Under the pieces are notes generated by a model. The model had not been told where the DNA came from and did no database searches. It saw only the letters and a list, made by a program, of their open reading frames with translations. Positions 26,219 to 35,411 of a stretch of 64,000 bases of DNA are shown here, piece after piece. A program made the translations under genes and the position numbers. Origin of the DNA: Candidatus Heimdallarchaeota archaeon B3_Heim (GTDB lineage Archaea > Asgardarchaeota > Heimdallarchaeia > Hodarchaeales > Hodarchaeaceae); assembly GCA_003144275.1 (NCBI GenBank), contig NJBF01000019.1, positions 1-64,000 of the forward strand, in the 5' to 3' direction. Position 1 is the stretch's first letter. The number at the start of each line of letters is the position of its first letter.

Positions 26219-27187
26219 ATGAGTGATGAGAATATTGATCCTATTATCAACGCGCGGGTACTTCTGGTTGAGGATTCGAAAGATCATCAACTACTGTTTG
26301 TGAAACGTCTAAATAACCTTGGCATCCACAATATCACGATAAGTGAAACAGGTGAACAAGCTGTTGAGAAGATTAAGGGAGAACCAGATTATGACCTAAT
26401 TCTGGTGGATTATAGTCTTCCAACAGGACTTTCTGGCATTGATGTGATACGTGAAATTAGAAATTTGAATCCAGAAATTCCAATCATTATGGTAACTGGT
26501 TTAGGATCTGAACAAATTGCCGTGCAGGCAATGAAGTTAGGTATTCAAGATTATATCACAAAAGATGATCTCCTACAAGCAGATCTTAGAGAAAATATTG
26601 TTCCCCTCTTGCTTGAACGAAAATTACAACAGGAAACTGTCCTAGCTAAACGCTTGGAGGATGATCCCACACAATTGTCAATTTCAGTATTCAAATTTGG
26701 CAAAGTAGGACCCGAGCCATATCTCACATCCCCTCTTCCTTTTGAAAATGCATTTGAATCTGAACAAGACAGAGAAAGCTTTCTTTTAAAATTAGGGACA
26801 CATTACATGTCTGCTACGGGGACAGGACATGATTATGCACAAGGATTATACGAACTACCTGTTCCTAGTCCTCATCCGTTTATAGCTCCCAATGACCACC
26901 AAGAAGAGACGACTCAACCTCCAAACTCCTTTAGTAAATATCATAGTTTAGTTTATGGGTTTAGAATGACTGAAAAAGACCATCTCGATGAACGGATAAA
27001 GCTCAATAATTCATTAAATTATGGTTTAGTAGTAGTAACGTTTCCAATCCTCTATAGATCAATTTTACCTAATAGAGCTGTAATAGAAAAACGGTTTAGT
27101 GAACTCTTGAGTGCATATCACGATATGAAGGAATTAAATATAGAATTCTTGAAGCGTGCTCAACAAATTTTTCTTCTCTCAAAGTGA
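26219..27187 (+). CDS. Response regulator: receiver domain plus unknown C-terminal domain
   Basis: 322 residues. Residues ~12-128 are a complete receiver domain: acidic pair E18-D19, phospho-acceptor D64 in L-V-D-Y-S-L-P, T93 in M-V-T-G and K115 in Y-I-T-K-D-D. The C-terminal ~180 residues match no output domain I know: there is no helix-turn-helix, GGDEF or kinase motif. The part consists of a strand-like start (L-S-I-S-V-F-K-F-G-K-V-G-P), a proline-rich variable middle (~205-235) and a closing strand-helix section (Y-G-L-V-V-V-T-F-P-I-L-Y). A longin/roadblock-like fold is one guess. It may receive phosphate from the kinase at 17.1 kb. Confidence 0.8.
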   Translation: MSDENIDPIINARVLLVEDSKDHQLLFVKRLNNLGIHNITISETGEQAVEKIKGEPDYDLILVDYSLPTGLSGIDVIREIRNLNPEIPIIMVTGLGSEQIAVQAMKLGIQDYITKDDLLQADLRENIVPLLLERKLQQETVLAKRLEDDPTQLSISVFKFGKVGPEPYLTSPLPFENAFESEQDRESFLLKLGTHYMSATGTGHDYAQGLYELPVPSPHPFIAPNDHQEETTQPPNSFSKYHSLVYGFRMTEKDHLDERIKLNNSLNYGLVVVTFPILYRSILPNRAVIEKRFSELLSAYHDMKELNIEFLKRAQQIFLLSK

Positions 27188-27274
27188 GGAACATAAATCA
27201 ATAATTAATGTTGGACGTAAAATTAGACAAAGTCGTGAAGAAAAATGTCTAATTCTCTCATTCAAACTTAACGG

Positions 27275-28024
27275 GTGCAATTGTTGAAATATGATGTAGA
27301 ATTAAGAAATCTCAACAAGAAATTTGGTTCAATAAATGCTGTAGATAATTTGGATCTAAAAATAAAGCAAGGAGAAATCTTTTGTTTAGTTGGACCTAAT
27401 GCAGCGGGTAAAACGACGACAATCAAACTAATACTAGGAATTCTTAAACCAGAGAAAGGAGATTCAAGTATTCGTGTCAAGGGATATGATATTCCTGCGG
27501 AGAAGAATAAGTTAAGAAAACTTATGGGATATTTACCTCAGCGAAAAGCCCTCTATGATATGCTTACCGCACGAGAAAATATTGAATTCTTTGCAAAAGC
27601 GAAAGGCCTCTCAAATAGTGATGCTAAGATTAACACAAGTTCAATGATCAAAAGACTATCATTAACAGAACATCAACAGAAATTAGCAGTCCATCTTTCG
27701 GGTGGTACCCAGCAGCGGACCGCATTAGCCTCTGCTATGGTTAATAATCCTCAAATCGCGTTTCTCGATGAACCTACTGTTGGTTTAGATCCTGTTCTAA
27801 GAAGAGAATTCTGGGAATACTTCAAACAAATCGCAAGATCTCAAAATACAACTATACTTGTCACTACTCACTATTTAAATGAAGCTGAATGGGCTGATCG
27901 TGTGGGTGTTATGAGAGATGGAAAACTCATCGCCATAGAGACACCACAAAATCTCATGGAACAGACAAATCAGCACAATATGGAAAATATGTTTTTTGAA
28001 CTGATCAAGGGGGAAACACAATGA
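27275..28024 (+). CDS. ABC transporter ATP-binding protein
   Basis: 249 residues beginning at GTG. Walker A is G40-P-N-A-A-G-K-T47, the ABC signature is L-S-G-G-T-Q-Q-R (141-148), and Walker B with the catalytic glutamate is I-A-F-L-D165-E166-P-T-V-G-L-D. The H-loop follows in T-T-H-Y-L. The arrangement is that of DRA/CcmA-type exporters. Its stop overlaps the permease ATG by 4 bp, so the two form one exporter. Substrate unknown: this group moves antibiotics, lipids or ions outwards. Confidence 0.95.
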   Translation: MQLLKYDVELRNLNKKFGSINAVDNLDLKIKQGEIFCLVGPNAAGKTTTIKLILGILKPEKGDSSIRVKGYDIPAEKNKLRKLMGYLPQRKALYDMLTARENIEFFAKAKGLSNSDAKINTSSMIKRLSLTEHQQKLAVHLSGGTQQRTALASAMVNNPQIAFLDEPTVGLDPVLRREFWEYFKQIARSQNTTILVTTHYLNEAEWADRVGVMRDGKLIAIETPQNLMEQTNQHNMENMFFELIKGETQ

Positions 28025-29169
28025 GGTTAACATTTCTAATTATGAGGAGACTTTTCCGAACCTTGTCACGAGATCATAGAACTGTCGGTCTAGTTGTAGT
28101 AGGTCCACCGCTTTTTATGGTAATGTTTGGAATCGCCTTTGGGGGCGAGATTGAACATGTACCCATTGCCATAATCAATAATGATAGTGATGCTAGGGTC
28201 GTCATTCCATATGGCAACTTCACAGTTTTTAATGAAACTGTTTCATCATTAGGTGATTCAATTACTAACACACTTGATCTTGATGACCCTAGGGTTGATG
28301 TCACTCATCTTACAGATTATGAATCAGCCAAGAAAGATGTGGATAATAAAAAATATGCATGTGTTGTACTAATTCCTGTGAATTTCACATATAATCTTGT
28401 CAGCCCCCTTGGGTCAAATATATCTTTAGAGATATATTTTGATAACTCTAATCCTCAGGTAGGAGGAGTAGTGATTCAGGCTATCCAAGAGTCTTTTCAA
28501 CAAGCTACCGGGGAATTTCGAGCAAATCTTGGGTTTGATGTTACCTACGCTTATGGAGAAGGTATTTCAACACTAGATTTCTTTACACCAGGAATGATTG
28601 TCTATGGCGTCTTCTTCTTCTCTTTTATGCTTGTGATAATGACATTAATAGAAGAAAGAAGATCAGGAACATTATCATTACTTCTTCAATGTCCGTATGA
28701 TAAGATTGAAATAATTTTAGGATATCTAGCTGCATTTTCAATTGTTAGTACAATCCAAACTACGCTGATAATTCTTATAGCAGGACTTGTTTTCCAAGTA
28801 TCCCTAGGAGTAACAATTGCTAATTACATTTCACTCTATATAGCAGCAATAATAGTTGGTTGGACGGGTTTGGTACTTGCTATTTTCCTTTCAGCATTTG
28901 CTAGATCAGAATTTCAAGCAGTGCAATTCATTCCTATTACAATAATTCCAGTCTTATTACTTTCTGGTATTGTAATTCCACTTAGCCAAATTCCTGAAAT
29001 TATCAGATGGGTTAGTTATTTATTACCAACCACTTATTCTGTCAATTTATTACGACAAATCGCGATAGAAGGGTATGTTCTAGAGCCTTTAAATTTTGGC
29101 CTATTATTTCAAATTGGCTTTGTCTTAATGCTTGTGGTTGCTAGCAGGTTAACTCTAAAGGAAAATTAA
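28021..29169 (+). CDS. ABC-2 type exporter permease
   Basis: 382 residues. One membrane helix near residues 22-42, a long extracytoplasmic region (~43-190, with several N-x-S/T sites), and five or six helices at the C-terminal half including the L-I-E-E-R-R-S-G-T loop, which is the coupling-helix signature of ABC-2 permeases (E-R-x-x-G-T). It overlaps the ATP-binding gene by 4 bp. Together they should form a homodimeric-type exporter in the cytoplasmic membrane. A hairpin downstream probably ends the transcript. Confidence 0.9.
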   Translation: MRLTFLIMRRLFRTLSRDHRTVGLVVVGPPLFMVMFGIAFGGEIEHVPIAIINNDSDARVVIPYGNFTVFNETVSSLGDSITNTLDLDDPRVDVTHLTDYESAKKDVDNKKYACVVLIPVNFTYNLVSPLGSNISLEIYFDNSNPQVGGVVIQAIQESFQQATGEFRANLGFDVTYAYGEGISTLDFFTPGMIVYGVFFFSFMLVIMTLIEERRSGTLSLLLQCPYDKIEIILGYLAAFSIVSTIQTTLIILIAGLVFQVSLGVTIANYISLYIAAIIVGWTGLVLAIFLSAFARSEFQAVQFIPITIIPVLLLSGIVIPLSQIPEIIRWVSYLLPTTYSVNLLRQIAIEGYVLEPLNFGLLFQIGFVLMLVVASRLTLKEN

Positions 29170-29178
29170 TCTGTAGAA

Positions 29179-29210
29179 GAGGATGTTGTAGGTACTTTTC
29201 CTACTTCCTC
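29179..29210. terminator. Imperfect hairpin between convergent genes
   Basis: GAGGA / TCCTC outer stem (29179-29183 with 29206-29210) and GTAGG / CCTAC inner stem (29188-29192 with 29200-29204), loop TACTTTT. It fills the 41-bp gap between the ABC permease and the convergent HAD gene, so it may end transcription from either side. Confidence 0.35.
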
Positions 29211-29900
29211 TCACATCTTAGAAAGAACTTTAATAAGACCCTTTCCGACAGTAGGAATTATAGATATTGGTTCATATTCAACTTCTGTAATAGGAAAGTT
29301 ATCCCCAAAAACACCTGTTCGAACAAGTATGACTCGCATCTTTGCGTTTTTTGCTGCTAATAAATCAACTAAAGTATCCCCTATGAAGATCGCATCCTTT
29401 TTATTAATTTTTAACTTCGAACAAGCATAATACAGTGGAATAGGGGATGGCTTTGAAACTCCAATACTTTTAGATTCTATTAAAACATCAAAAAGGTCTA
29501 AATAGGCACCAAACCGTTTTTTTAACAGTCTAGGAGAACCGTTTGATACAATTCCGAGAAGATATCCTTGTGATTTGAGTCGGGTAAGAGTTTCGATGAC
29601 ACCAGGAATTATATGCGGAGTATTATCCCATTTCAGAAATAACCACAAAACACGCATTAAACCTTTACCTAATGTAAACCATGAGAGATTAAAGTCCGCT
29701 TTTAGAGTAAGGAAAAATTCTGGTTTAAACCAGGAATGTTTGTTGCCAGAATTATATATAACCCCTAATCTATGCAGGTAATTGCGTACACTCTTTGAGT
29801 TTGGATTGGACATGAATTCCTGTGCGATTAATTGAGGGAAAACGCGGAGAGTATTCACTAAAGTGCCATCTAAATCAAAAAGAAGAGCTTTTGGCTTCAT
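29211..29900 (-). CDS. HAD-family phosphatase (phosphoglycolate phosphatase-like)
   Basis: 229 residues. All four HAD motifs are intact: D-L-D-G-T in L-F-D-L-D-G-T-L-V near residue 9, S-N-G in G-I-V-S-N-G-S, the lysine in G-V-S-K-P-S-P, and G-D-T-L-V-D. A helical cap lies between about 18 and 85. The family dephosphorylates small metabolites such as phosphoglycolate or pyrophosphate. The exact substrate is not readable. It differs from the nucleophile-less HAD protein at 2 kb and resembles the one at 57.5-58.2 kb in general layout. Confidence 0.85.
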   Translation of the reverse strand: MKPKALLFDLDGTLVNTLRVFPQLIAQEFMSNPNSKSVRNYLHRLGVIYNSGNKHSWFKPEFFLTLKADFNLSWFTLGKGLMRVLWLFLKWDNTPHIIPGVIETLTRLKSQGYLLGIVSNGSPRLLKKRFGAYLDLFDVLIESKSIGVSKPSPIPLYYACSKLKINKKDAIFIGDTLVDLLAAKNAKMRVILVRTGVFGDNFPITEVEYEPISIIPTVGKGLIKVLSKM

Positions 29901-29976
29901 AAATTATCCTCTTGGTGAAGAAGCGTTGAGAAGTATTCTTTAGAGTTTAGTATCTGGGGGATAAATTGTTCCCTAG

Positions 29977-30897
29977 GTGATTAAAGTATCTGTACTCGGT
30001 TTAAAAAATCCTTTGATTTTATCACCTCTTGCAGAAATTACTATCCCCCCCTTTCGTAGGATTTGTGCAGAGTTTGGAGCAGTAACTATAAGTGAGATGA
30101 CCTACGCAAAGGGCATATTGCATAAAAATCCAAAGTCATTAAGAAGGATCACTCGAGCAGAAACTGAAGAAAAGTACGGCATACAATTGCTAACCAATAA
30201 CCCAGACGACTTAGTGAACACAATTGAGCTCATTGAGTCAGAAAATCTTTCTGATTTTATAGAACTAAATCTAGGGTGTCCTAAACCTAAAATCACAAAT
30301 GCGGGACTCGGAGCATACCTTTTAATTGTACAAAATCATATTTTGCTGAAGGAATTGCTTGAAATCGGAAGTACGAGCTCAAAATTACCATTTGCAGTAA
30401 AGATCCGGGCTGGTTTTAATGAAATTACTTATCCTGAAGTAATAAAAATAGCAGAAAAAGCTGGTGTGTCTTTTATTACCTTTCACTCTCGTCTCGCAAC
30501 CGATAATTACCAAATTCCTGCGAAATGGGATTATTGGGAACAAGCAGTCAAATATTCGACCATCCCGATAATAGCGAATGGGGATATTCGATCTTATGAT
30601 CATGCGTGTCAAGTAATTAACCAATTCGGAGTAAAAGGTGTTGCAATTGGGAGATCAGCTCGTGGAAATCCTCAAATCTTTCAAAAAAAGCCACAAATAT
30701 CATCACAATATACATATGATCGTTTAATACAGTATATGGAGAATACAGAATATTTTAATCTTTTTAATTTACGAGTACAGTCTTCTGATTTCTTGAAACA
30801 TTTCCGCTATGCAGCAAACGCACGAAAAAATATTCTCTCAATGAATAAGCCAAGAGAAATCATTGAATATACTCGAGAAATGTTAGGGGAACATTAA
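29977..30897 (+). CDS. dus: tRNA-dihydrouridine synthase
   Basis: 306 residues starting at GTG. The TIM-barrel opening I-L-S-P-L-A-E-I-T, N-L-G-C101-P-K-P with the conserved cysteine that protonates uridine, V-K-I-R-A-G, the H-x-R pair in F-I-T-F-H-S-R, and the FMN phosphate site G-V-A-I-G-R-S-A-R-G-N-P are all present. The enzyme reduces uridines in the D-loop of tRNA with FMN and NAD(P)H. The loop after G-C-P reads I-T-N-A-G-L-G-A-Y-L-L, a normal variant. The C-terminal helical domain is shorter than in bacterial DusA/B, as usual in archaea. A DRG-like GTPase gene follows after 115 bp. Confidence 0.9.
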   Translation: MIKVSVLGLKNPLILSPLAEITIPPFRRICAEFGAVTISEMTYAKGILHKNPKSLRRITRAETEEKYGIQLLTNNPDDLVNTIELIESENLSDFIELNLGCPKPKITNAGLGAYLLIVQNHILLKELLEIGSTSSKLPFAVKIRAGFNEITYPEVIKIAEKAGVSFITFHSRLATDNYQIPAKWDYWEQAVKYSTIPIIANGDIRSYDHACQVINQFGVKGVAIGRSARGNPQIFQKKPQISSQYTYDRLIQYMENTEYFNLFNLRVQSSDFLKHFRYAANARKNILSMNKPREIIEYTREMLGEH

Positions 30898-31012
30898 GGC
30901 GCTAGTAATATAAAGCATAAAATTCAAAGGAGACTAGAATCAATATCTAGTAGAACCTTTATCAGACGACTGACAAAAAGTTTTCTAATGATCCATGTAG
31001 GAATTAACCTCC

Positions 31013-32191
31013 GTGCCCATAAATCTCAATCATGAAGCTCAAGTTGAATGGGACAAATACTTAGAGGCCTCCTCTATAGAAGAACAAATCGCACATCTTG
31101 AACGATTTGTGGGGGTTGTCGTAAAGCATAAAGGGGTTGAAAACCATCTAAGGATGGCTAAACAGAAATTAAAACGCTTAAAAGCCACCCAAGAAAAAAT
31201 GCGTCAAGCAAAGAAAGGTTCAGGAGAAAGATGGTTAGTTCCTAAGGGTGAAGATGCACAAATTGCAATTATTGGAACTGTAAATGCAGGGAAATCATCT
31301 ATTTTGAATTCTCTGTCTCGTTCAGATTCTGCTGCAAAGGTTGGTGCTTATCCATTCACGACAGTTAAGCCTGAAGTGGGATCGACATCAGCCAGAGGAG
31401 CACGATTACAACTCGTTGAACTTCCTGCAATTGTTGAGGGAAGTGTCCGCGGAGAAATGTCTGGAAAATTAGTTTTAGCAGGAATTCGCAATTCAGATTG
31501 TGTAATATTAGCCATCGATTTAACCCATAATCCAGTTGAACAGCTGAAACTTATTTTAAAGGAGCTTTCTGTCGGAAAAATACGATTAAACACTGAAAAA
31601 CCATCAGTGAAAATTGAAAAAGTAGGATCAGGGAATATTCAGGTTTTCAATTCTCATCATTATGAAGGTAAAGGAAATGATGAAATTACTGAAATTATGA
31701 GAACAAAGGGTTACATGAATGTTATCGTGAGATTTCATGGACCCACAACTGTAGATCAATTTTTTGATGCTTTGGATTATACAATAAGTTACCTTCCTGC
31801 AATAATTTTTGCTACAAAGGGAGATGTGAAAGGATCGAAATTAAATTATTCAACACTGATGGAATATATTTCTACGAATAAATTACCATTAGAGATAATT
31901 CCCGTGTCTAGCTCTAATAATGAAGGATTTGATTCCATAGAAGAAACAATTTTCAATAAACTCAATAAAATTAGGGTATTTACTAGAAACAATGTTGGAG
32001 ATATTTCAGAGCGGCCAATAATTCTTGACAAAGGCAGTACAATAGAAAATGCTATCGAAGTCTTATCAAAGAAAATGTTAAGATTTTTTCGATTTGCACG
32101 TGTATGGGGAAAATCTGCAAAGTTTGATGGTGAAAAAATAGGATTAGATCGGATTTTAGAAGATGGTGACGTCATTCAAGTATTTGCGTAA
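31013..32191 (+). CDS. DRG/Obg-type TGS-domain GTPase with degenerate G3 motif
   Basis: 392 residues from GTG. The N-terminal ~70 residues are a charged helical hairpin, as in DRG proteins. P-loop G88-T-V-N-A-G-K94-S, switch I F-T-T-V-K-P (115-120), and a C-terminal TGS domain ending in L-E-D-G-D-V-I-Q-V-F. The G3 motif, normally D-x-P-G, is E136-L-P-A139, so the aspartate and the glycine are both altered. G4 reads T-K-G-D instead of N-K-x-D. DRG proteins bind GTP and work with ribosomes. The altered G3 glycine would be expected to slow or block the GTPase switch, so this may be a paralogue of the ordinary archaeal DRG; no second copy is in the window. Confidence 0.8.
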   Translation: MPINLNHEAQVEWDKYLEASSIEEQIAHLERFVGVVVKHKGVENHLRMAKQKLKRLKATQEKMRQAKKGSGERWLVPKGEDAQIAIIGTVNAGKSSILNSLSRSDSAAKVGAYPFTTVKPEVGSTSARGARLQLVELPAIVEGSVRGEMSGKLVLAGIRNSDCVILAIDLTHNPVEQLKLILKELSVGKIRLNTEKPSVKIEKVGSGNIQVFNSHHYEGKGNDEITEIMRTKGYMNVIVRFHGPTTVDQFFDALDYTISYLPAIIFATKGDVKGSKLNYSTLMEYISTNKLPLEIIPVSSSNNEGFDSIEETIFNKLNKIRVFTRNNVGDISERPIILDKGSTIENAIEVLSKKMLRFFRFARVWGKSAKFDGEKIGLDRILEDGDVIQVFA

Positions 32192-32521
32192 CAAAAATCA
32201 CGATAAAAATTCACGAAATGTTAGGAACTTCTTTCGTCTCTACAAGGGGAATTCTGACAGACTTAAGTTTTATTCACTTTAATGACCCTACCCGTTTAAG
32301 ATCAGTTGTATTACATATTAACTCAATTCTGTTATCAGAATATTAAAAAGTGTTTAAAAAATGAATGGTATTACTTGCGAAAATTCCGCAATTACAAAGA
32401 ATATCTCACAAAAGCGATAAGTTGCCCTAACTTTTTTTGCCGAATACTAATAGAGTGAATACGTTGAATATACTAGCATTGATGAAAAAATTGAGATATA
32501 CATCGTCTTTCAGGGATTTTA
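32192..32521 (+). promoter_or_regulatory. 330-bp gap upstream of the calcium ATPase gene
   Basis: No reading frame or RNA gene is visible. An AT-rich block with TTAAAAAGTGTTTAAAAAA around 32345-32360 resembles a TATA element but lies ~160 bp before the ATG. A stretch of seven T residues near 32432-32438 could end the preceding transcript. No repeats were seen. Confidence 0.3.
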
Positions 32522-35272
32522 ATGGTAAATAATAGGCATTCTGTTGATACACGTACATTGATGGCTGACTTAGGAGTAAAAGATGATTTCGGTTTATCAT
32601 CTGAAGAAGCCTTTCGCCGTATAGGGAAATATGGTTTGAATGAGTTGAAAAAAAGCGATAGTAAATCACCTATTACATTATTTCTTGAGCAATTTGCTGA
32701 CCCTTTAGTAGTGATTCTTCTCGTGGCCCTCGTTATTTCAATAACAATAGGTATTTTTTCCACACATGAAGATGAAAAACTCGAATATTTCATTGATTCC
32801 GCCGCAATCTCAGTCATTGTCCTATTCAATGCCTTTTTTGGTTTTATTCAAGAATATAAAGCTGAAAAGTCTATAGAAGCCCTTAAATCTATGGCAGCTC
32901 CGTTTTCAACAGTAGTTCGGGACGGAAAAAAAGTACGTATTGAAGCCACCCAACTAGTTCCTGGAGATATCGTATTTCTTGAGGAAGGAGATAAGATTCC
33001 TGCTGATGGAAGATTACTTCAATCTCTTGCCCTTAGAATCGATGAGAGTATGTTAACAGGTGAATCCTTTCCAGTTGCCAAGAATGTAAATGCCAATGTA
33101 TCTAAAGATGCCCAAATAGCAGAAATGCTGAATTCTGTGTTTAGTGGAACTAATGTTTCCAGAGGACGGGGTCAGGTTATTATTACGCAGACAGGTATGA
33201 AAACTGAGTTTGGTAAAATCGCTCAGGGTTTAATGGAAGACACCAAAGAAGAAACCCCATTGCAACAAAGATTAGGCATTTTAGGCAAATATATCGGTGT
33301 TGGAAGCCTTGCAATATGCGCAGTCATTTTTACTATTGGAATAATTCTGGGTAGGGAAGCTCTTGAGATGTTTATCGTATCTGTCGGCCTTGCAGTAGCC
33401 GCTGTACCTGAAGGTCTTCCAGCAGTTGTTACCCTCTCATTAGCTCTAGGAGTACAGAAGATGAGTAAGAAAAATGCAATTATTCGACGATTACCTTCTG
33501 TTGAAACTCTTGGCTCTACTACAGTCATATGTTCCGATAAAACGGGGACATTAACGATGAATAAAATGACTGTTAGAAAAATATTAACTGTAGACGCTGA
33601 ATTTGATGTTACAAAAAAGCTAAAATTAAATAGTGCAGTAAATGAATTGCTAGTGATTGGGAGAGAGTGTAATAATGCCCAAATTGGTGAACAGCGGACT
33701 GAGAAAGCTGTTGGAGATCCGACAGAACTAGCCTTATTGAGGGTGGCTAAAAGATTAAATCTAGCCAAATCTTCCCTTGAACGAGTATTTGAGATTCCTT
33801 TTGATTCTGATTCAAAAAGAATGAGTGTAGTTGTAAAAGATTCGAGTGAAATATATTCGGTATTAATGAAGGGTGCTCCTGACGTCCTTATTACGATTTG
33901 TACTCATTATTTAACGAATGGAAAAGTGAAACCCCTAGAAGAAAGCGCACGTGTAATGTTAGAGGAGCAGGAACAGAAAATTGCTACATTGGGTTATAGA
34001 ATGCTCGGAATGGCATCGAAACAAATAGAAAAGGAACAAGCTGAATTACATATATTTTCTGAGGATAATGAAGAGATAGAATCAGGAATGATTTACATTG
34101 GAGCCGTTGCAATAATGGATCCTCCAAGACGAGGTACAAAGGAAGCAATCGCTACTTGTAAGCAAGCTGGAATACGACCTATAATGATTACTGGAGATCA
34201 TTTGAAAACAGCTATGGCTGTTGCCTCTGAAATTGGATTAATTGAAGAAACAGAATCCAATATTGCATTGGAGGGACACCAATTATCAAAAATGTCGGAT
34301 TCAGGATTATCCGAAAAAGTGAAGGAGGTAAATGTGTTTGCCCGGGTTTCTCCAGAACATAAACTAAGACTAGTAACGGCATTAAAGGGTAACAATCAAA
34401 TTGTTGCAATGACTGGTGATGGTGTTAATGATGCACCAGCATTAAAAAGAGCTGATATTGGTGTTGCGATGGGAATCTCTGGGACGGATGTTTCCAAGGA
34501 AGCATCAGACATGGTATTAGCTGATGACGATTTCTCGACAATCGTCAGTGCGATCCTTGAAGGAAGAACTATATATGATAATATGCGTAAATTTATTCTC
34601 TATTTGCTCTCCTGCAATGCTGGAGAAATAATGGTAATGTTATTGGGTATGATTCTTACCTCTATTCTTTTCCAAGAACCCATTTTACCTTTGCTTGCGA
34701 TTCAAATTTTATGGGTAAATTTAGTTACAGATGGTTTACCTGCCTTGGCCCTTGGATTAGATCCACCAGATGCAGATGTCATGATTAGAAAACCTCGTGA
34801 TCCTGACGAACAAATATTAACTAAGAAATCAATATATTTTATCATCTATTCAGGTGTTATGATCGGAATTGGTACACTAATATTGTTCTTCTTATATTTA
34901 TGGCCTAATCTTGTGAATGGTGTGGCACCTACCCCTGAAGAGATAATTTATCCCAGAACAATTGGTTTCACTATGCTTATTATATTTCAAATGGTTATGG
35001 CCTTGAATATTCGGAAAGAAGAGCATTCTTTGATTGGGAAAGAATTCTTTAGAAATCCTTACCTGCTGTTAGCTATCTCAAGCTCTATTGCTCTTCATTT
35101 AATGATTCTATATCTTCACCCTCTTCAAATAATATTTGATACAACAGGTTTAGGACTACTCGATTGGTTTGTAGTTATTTTTGTTGGCAGTATATTAGTT
35201 CTTATTGATGAGATACGTACATTTCTTGCTAAGAATGTTCCACAATTACACTACTTAGCAGGATATTGGTGA
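32522..35272 (+). CDS. P-type calcium-transporting ATPase (SERCA/PMR1-like, P2A)
   Basis: 916 residues with an N-terminal cation ATPase domain, then the actuator loop T-G-E-S (179-182), M4 motif P-E-G-L-P (296-300), phosphorylation site D339-K-T-G-T, nucleotide-binding K-G-A-P, T-G-D-H hinge and G-D-G-V-N-D-A-P. Ten membrane helices are expected. M5 contains C-N-A-G-E and M6 contains N-L-V-T-D-G-L-P-A, so Asn and Glu of M5 (site I in SERCA) and Asn and Asp of M6 (both sites) are conserved. The pump should export Ca2+ (possibly Mn2+) from the cytosol using ATP. ATG at 32522 begins the family N-terminus. Standing alone, with no regulator next to it. Confidence 0.93.
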   Translation: MVNNRHSVDTRTLMADLGVKDDFGLSSEEAFRRIGKYGLNELKKSDSKSPITLFLEQFADPLVVILLVALVISITIGIFSTHEDEKLEYFIDSAAISVIVLFNAFFGFIQEYKAEKSIEALKSMAAPFSTVVRDGKKVRIEATQLVPGDIVFLEEGDKIPADGRLLQSLALRIDESMLTGESFPVAKNVNANVSKDAQIAEMLNSVFSGTNVSRGRGQVIITQTGMKTEFGKIAQGLMEDTKEETPLQQRLGILGKYIGVGSLAICAVIFTIGIILGREALEMFIVSVGLAVAAVPEGLPAVVTLSLALGVQKMSKKNAIIRRLPSVETLGSTTVICSDKTGTLTMNKMTVRKILTVDAEFDVTKKLKLNSAVNELLVIGRECNNAQIGEQRTEKAVGDPTELALLRVAKRLNLAKSSLERVFEIPFDSDSKRMSVVVKDSSEIYSVLMKGAPDVLITICTHYLTNGKVKPLEESARVMLEEQEQKIATLGYRMLGMASKQIEKEQAELHIFSEDNEEIESGMIYIGAVAIMDPPRRGTKEAIATCKQAGIRPIMITGDHLKTAMAVASEIGLIEETESNIALEGHQLSKMSDSGLSEKVKEVNVFARVSPEHKLRLVTALKGNNQIVAMTGDGVNDAPALKRADIGVAMGISGTDVSKEASDMVLADDDFSTIVSAILEGRTIYDNMRKFILYLLSCNAGEIMVMLLGMILTSILFQEPILPLLAIQILWVNLVTDGLPALALGLDPPDADVMIRKPRDPDEQILTKKSIYFIIYSGVMIGIGTLILFFLYLWPNLVNGVAPTPEEIIYPRTIGFTMLIIFQMVMALNIRKEEHSLIGKEFFRNPYLLLAISSSIALHLMILYLHPLQIIFDTTGLGLLDWFVVIFVGSILVLIDEIRTFLAKNVPQLHYLAGYW

Positions 35273-35411
35273 AGTAAAAGCCAATAAGGAGTTATTATAG
35301 AATTTACTAATTATATCAACGAGTTATTATCTAAGCAAAGAAATTTAATCGACACTCGTGGTACATTTTGACATGCGTTATTCGAAGATTCTCTTTACAA
35401 AGGTGGAATAA

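Noticed and set aside
33223..33768. 181-codon frame antisense to the P-type ATPase
   Set aside because: A long mirror frame inside a strongly conserved gene; composition is that of antisense DNA.
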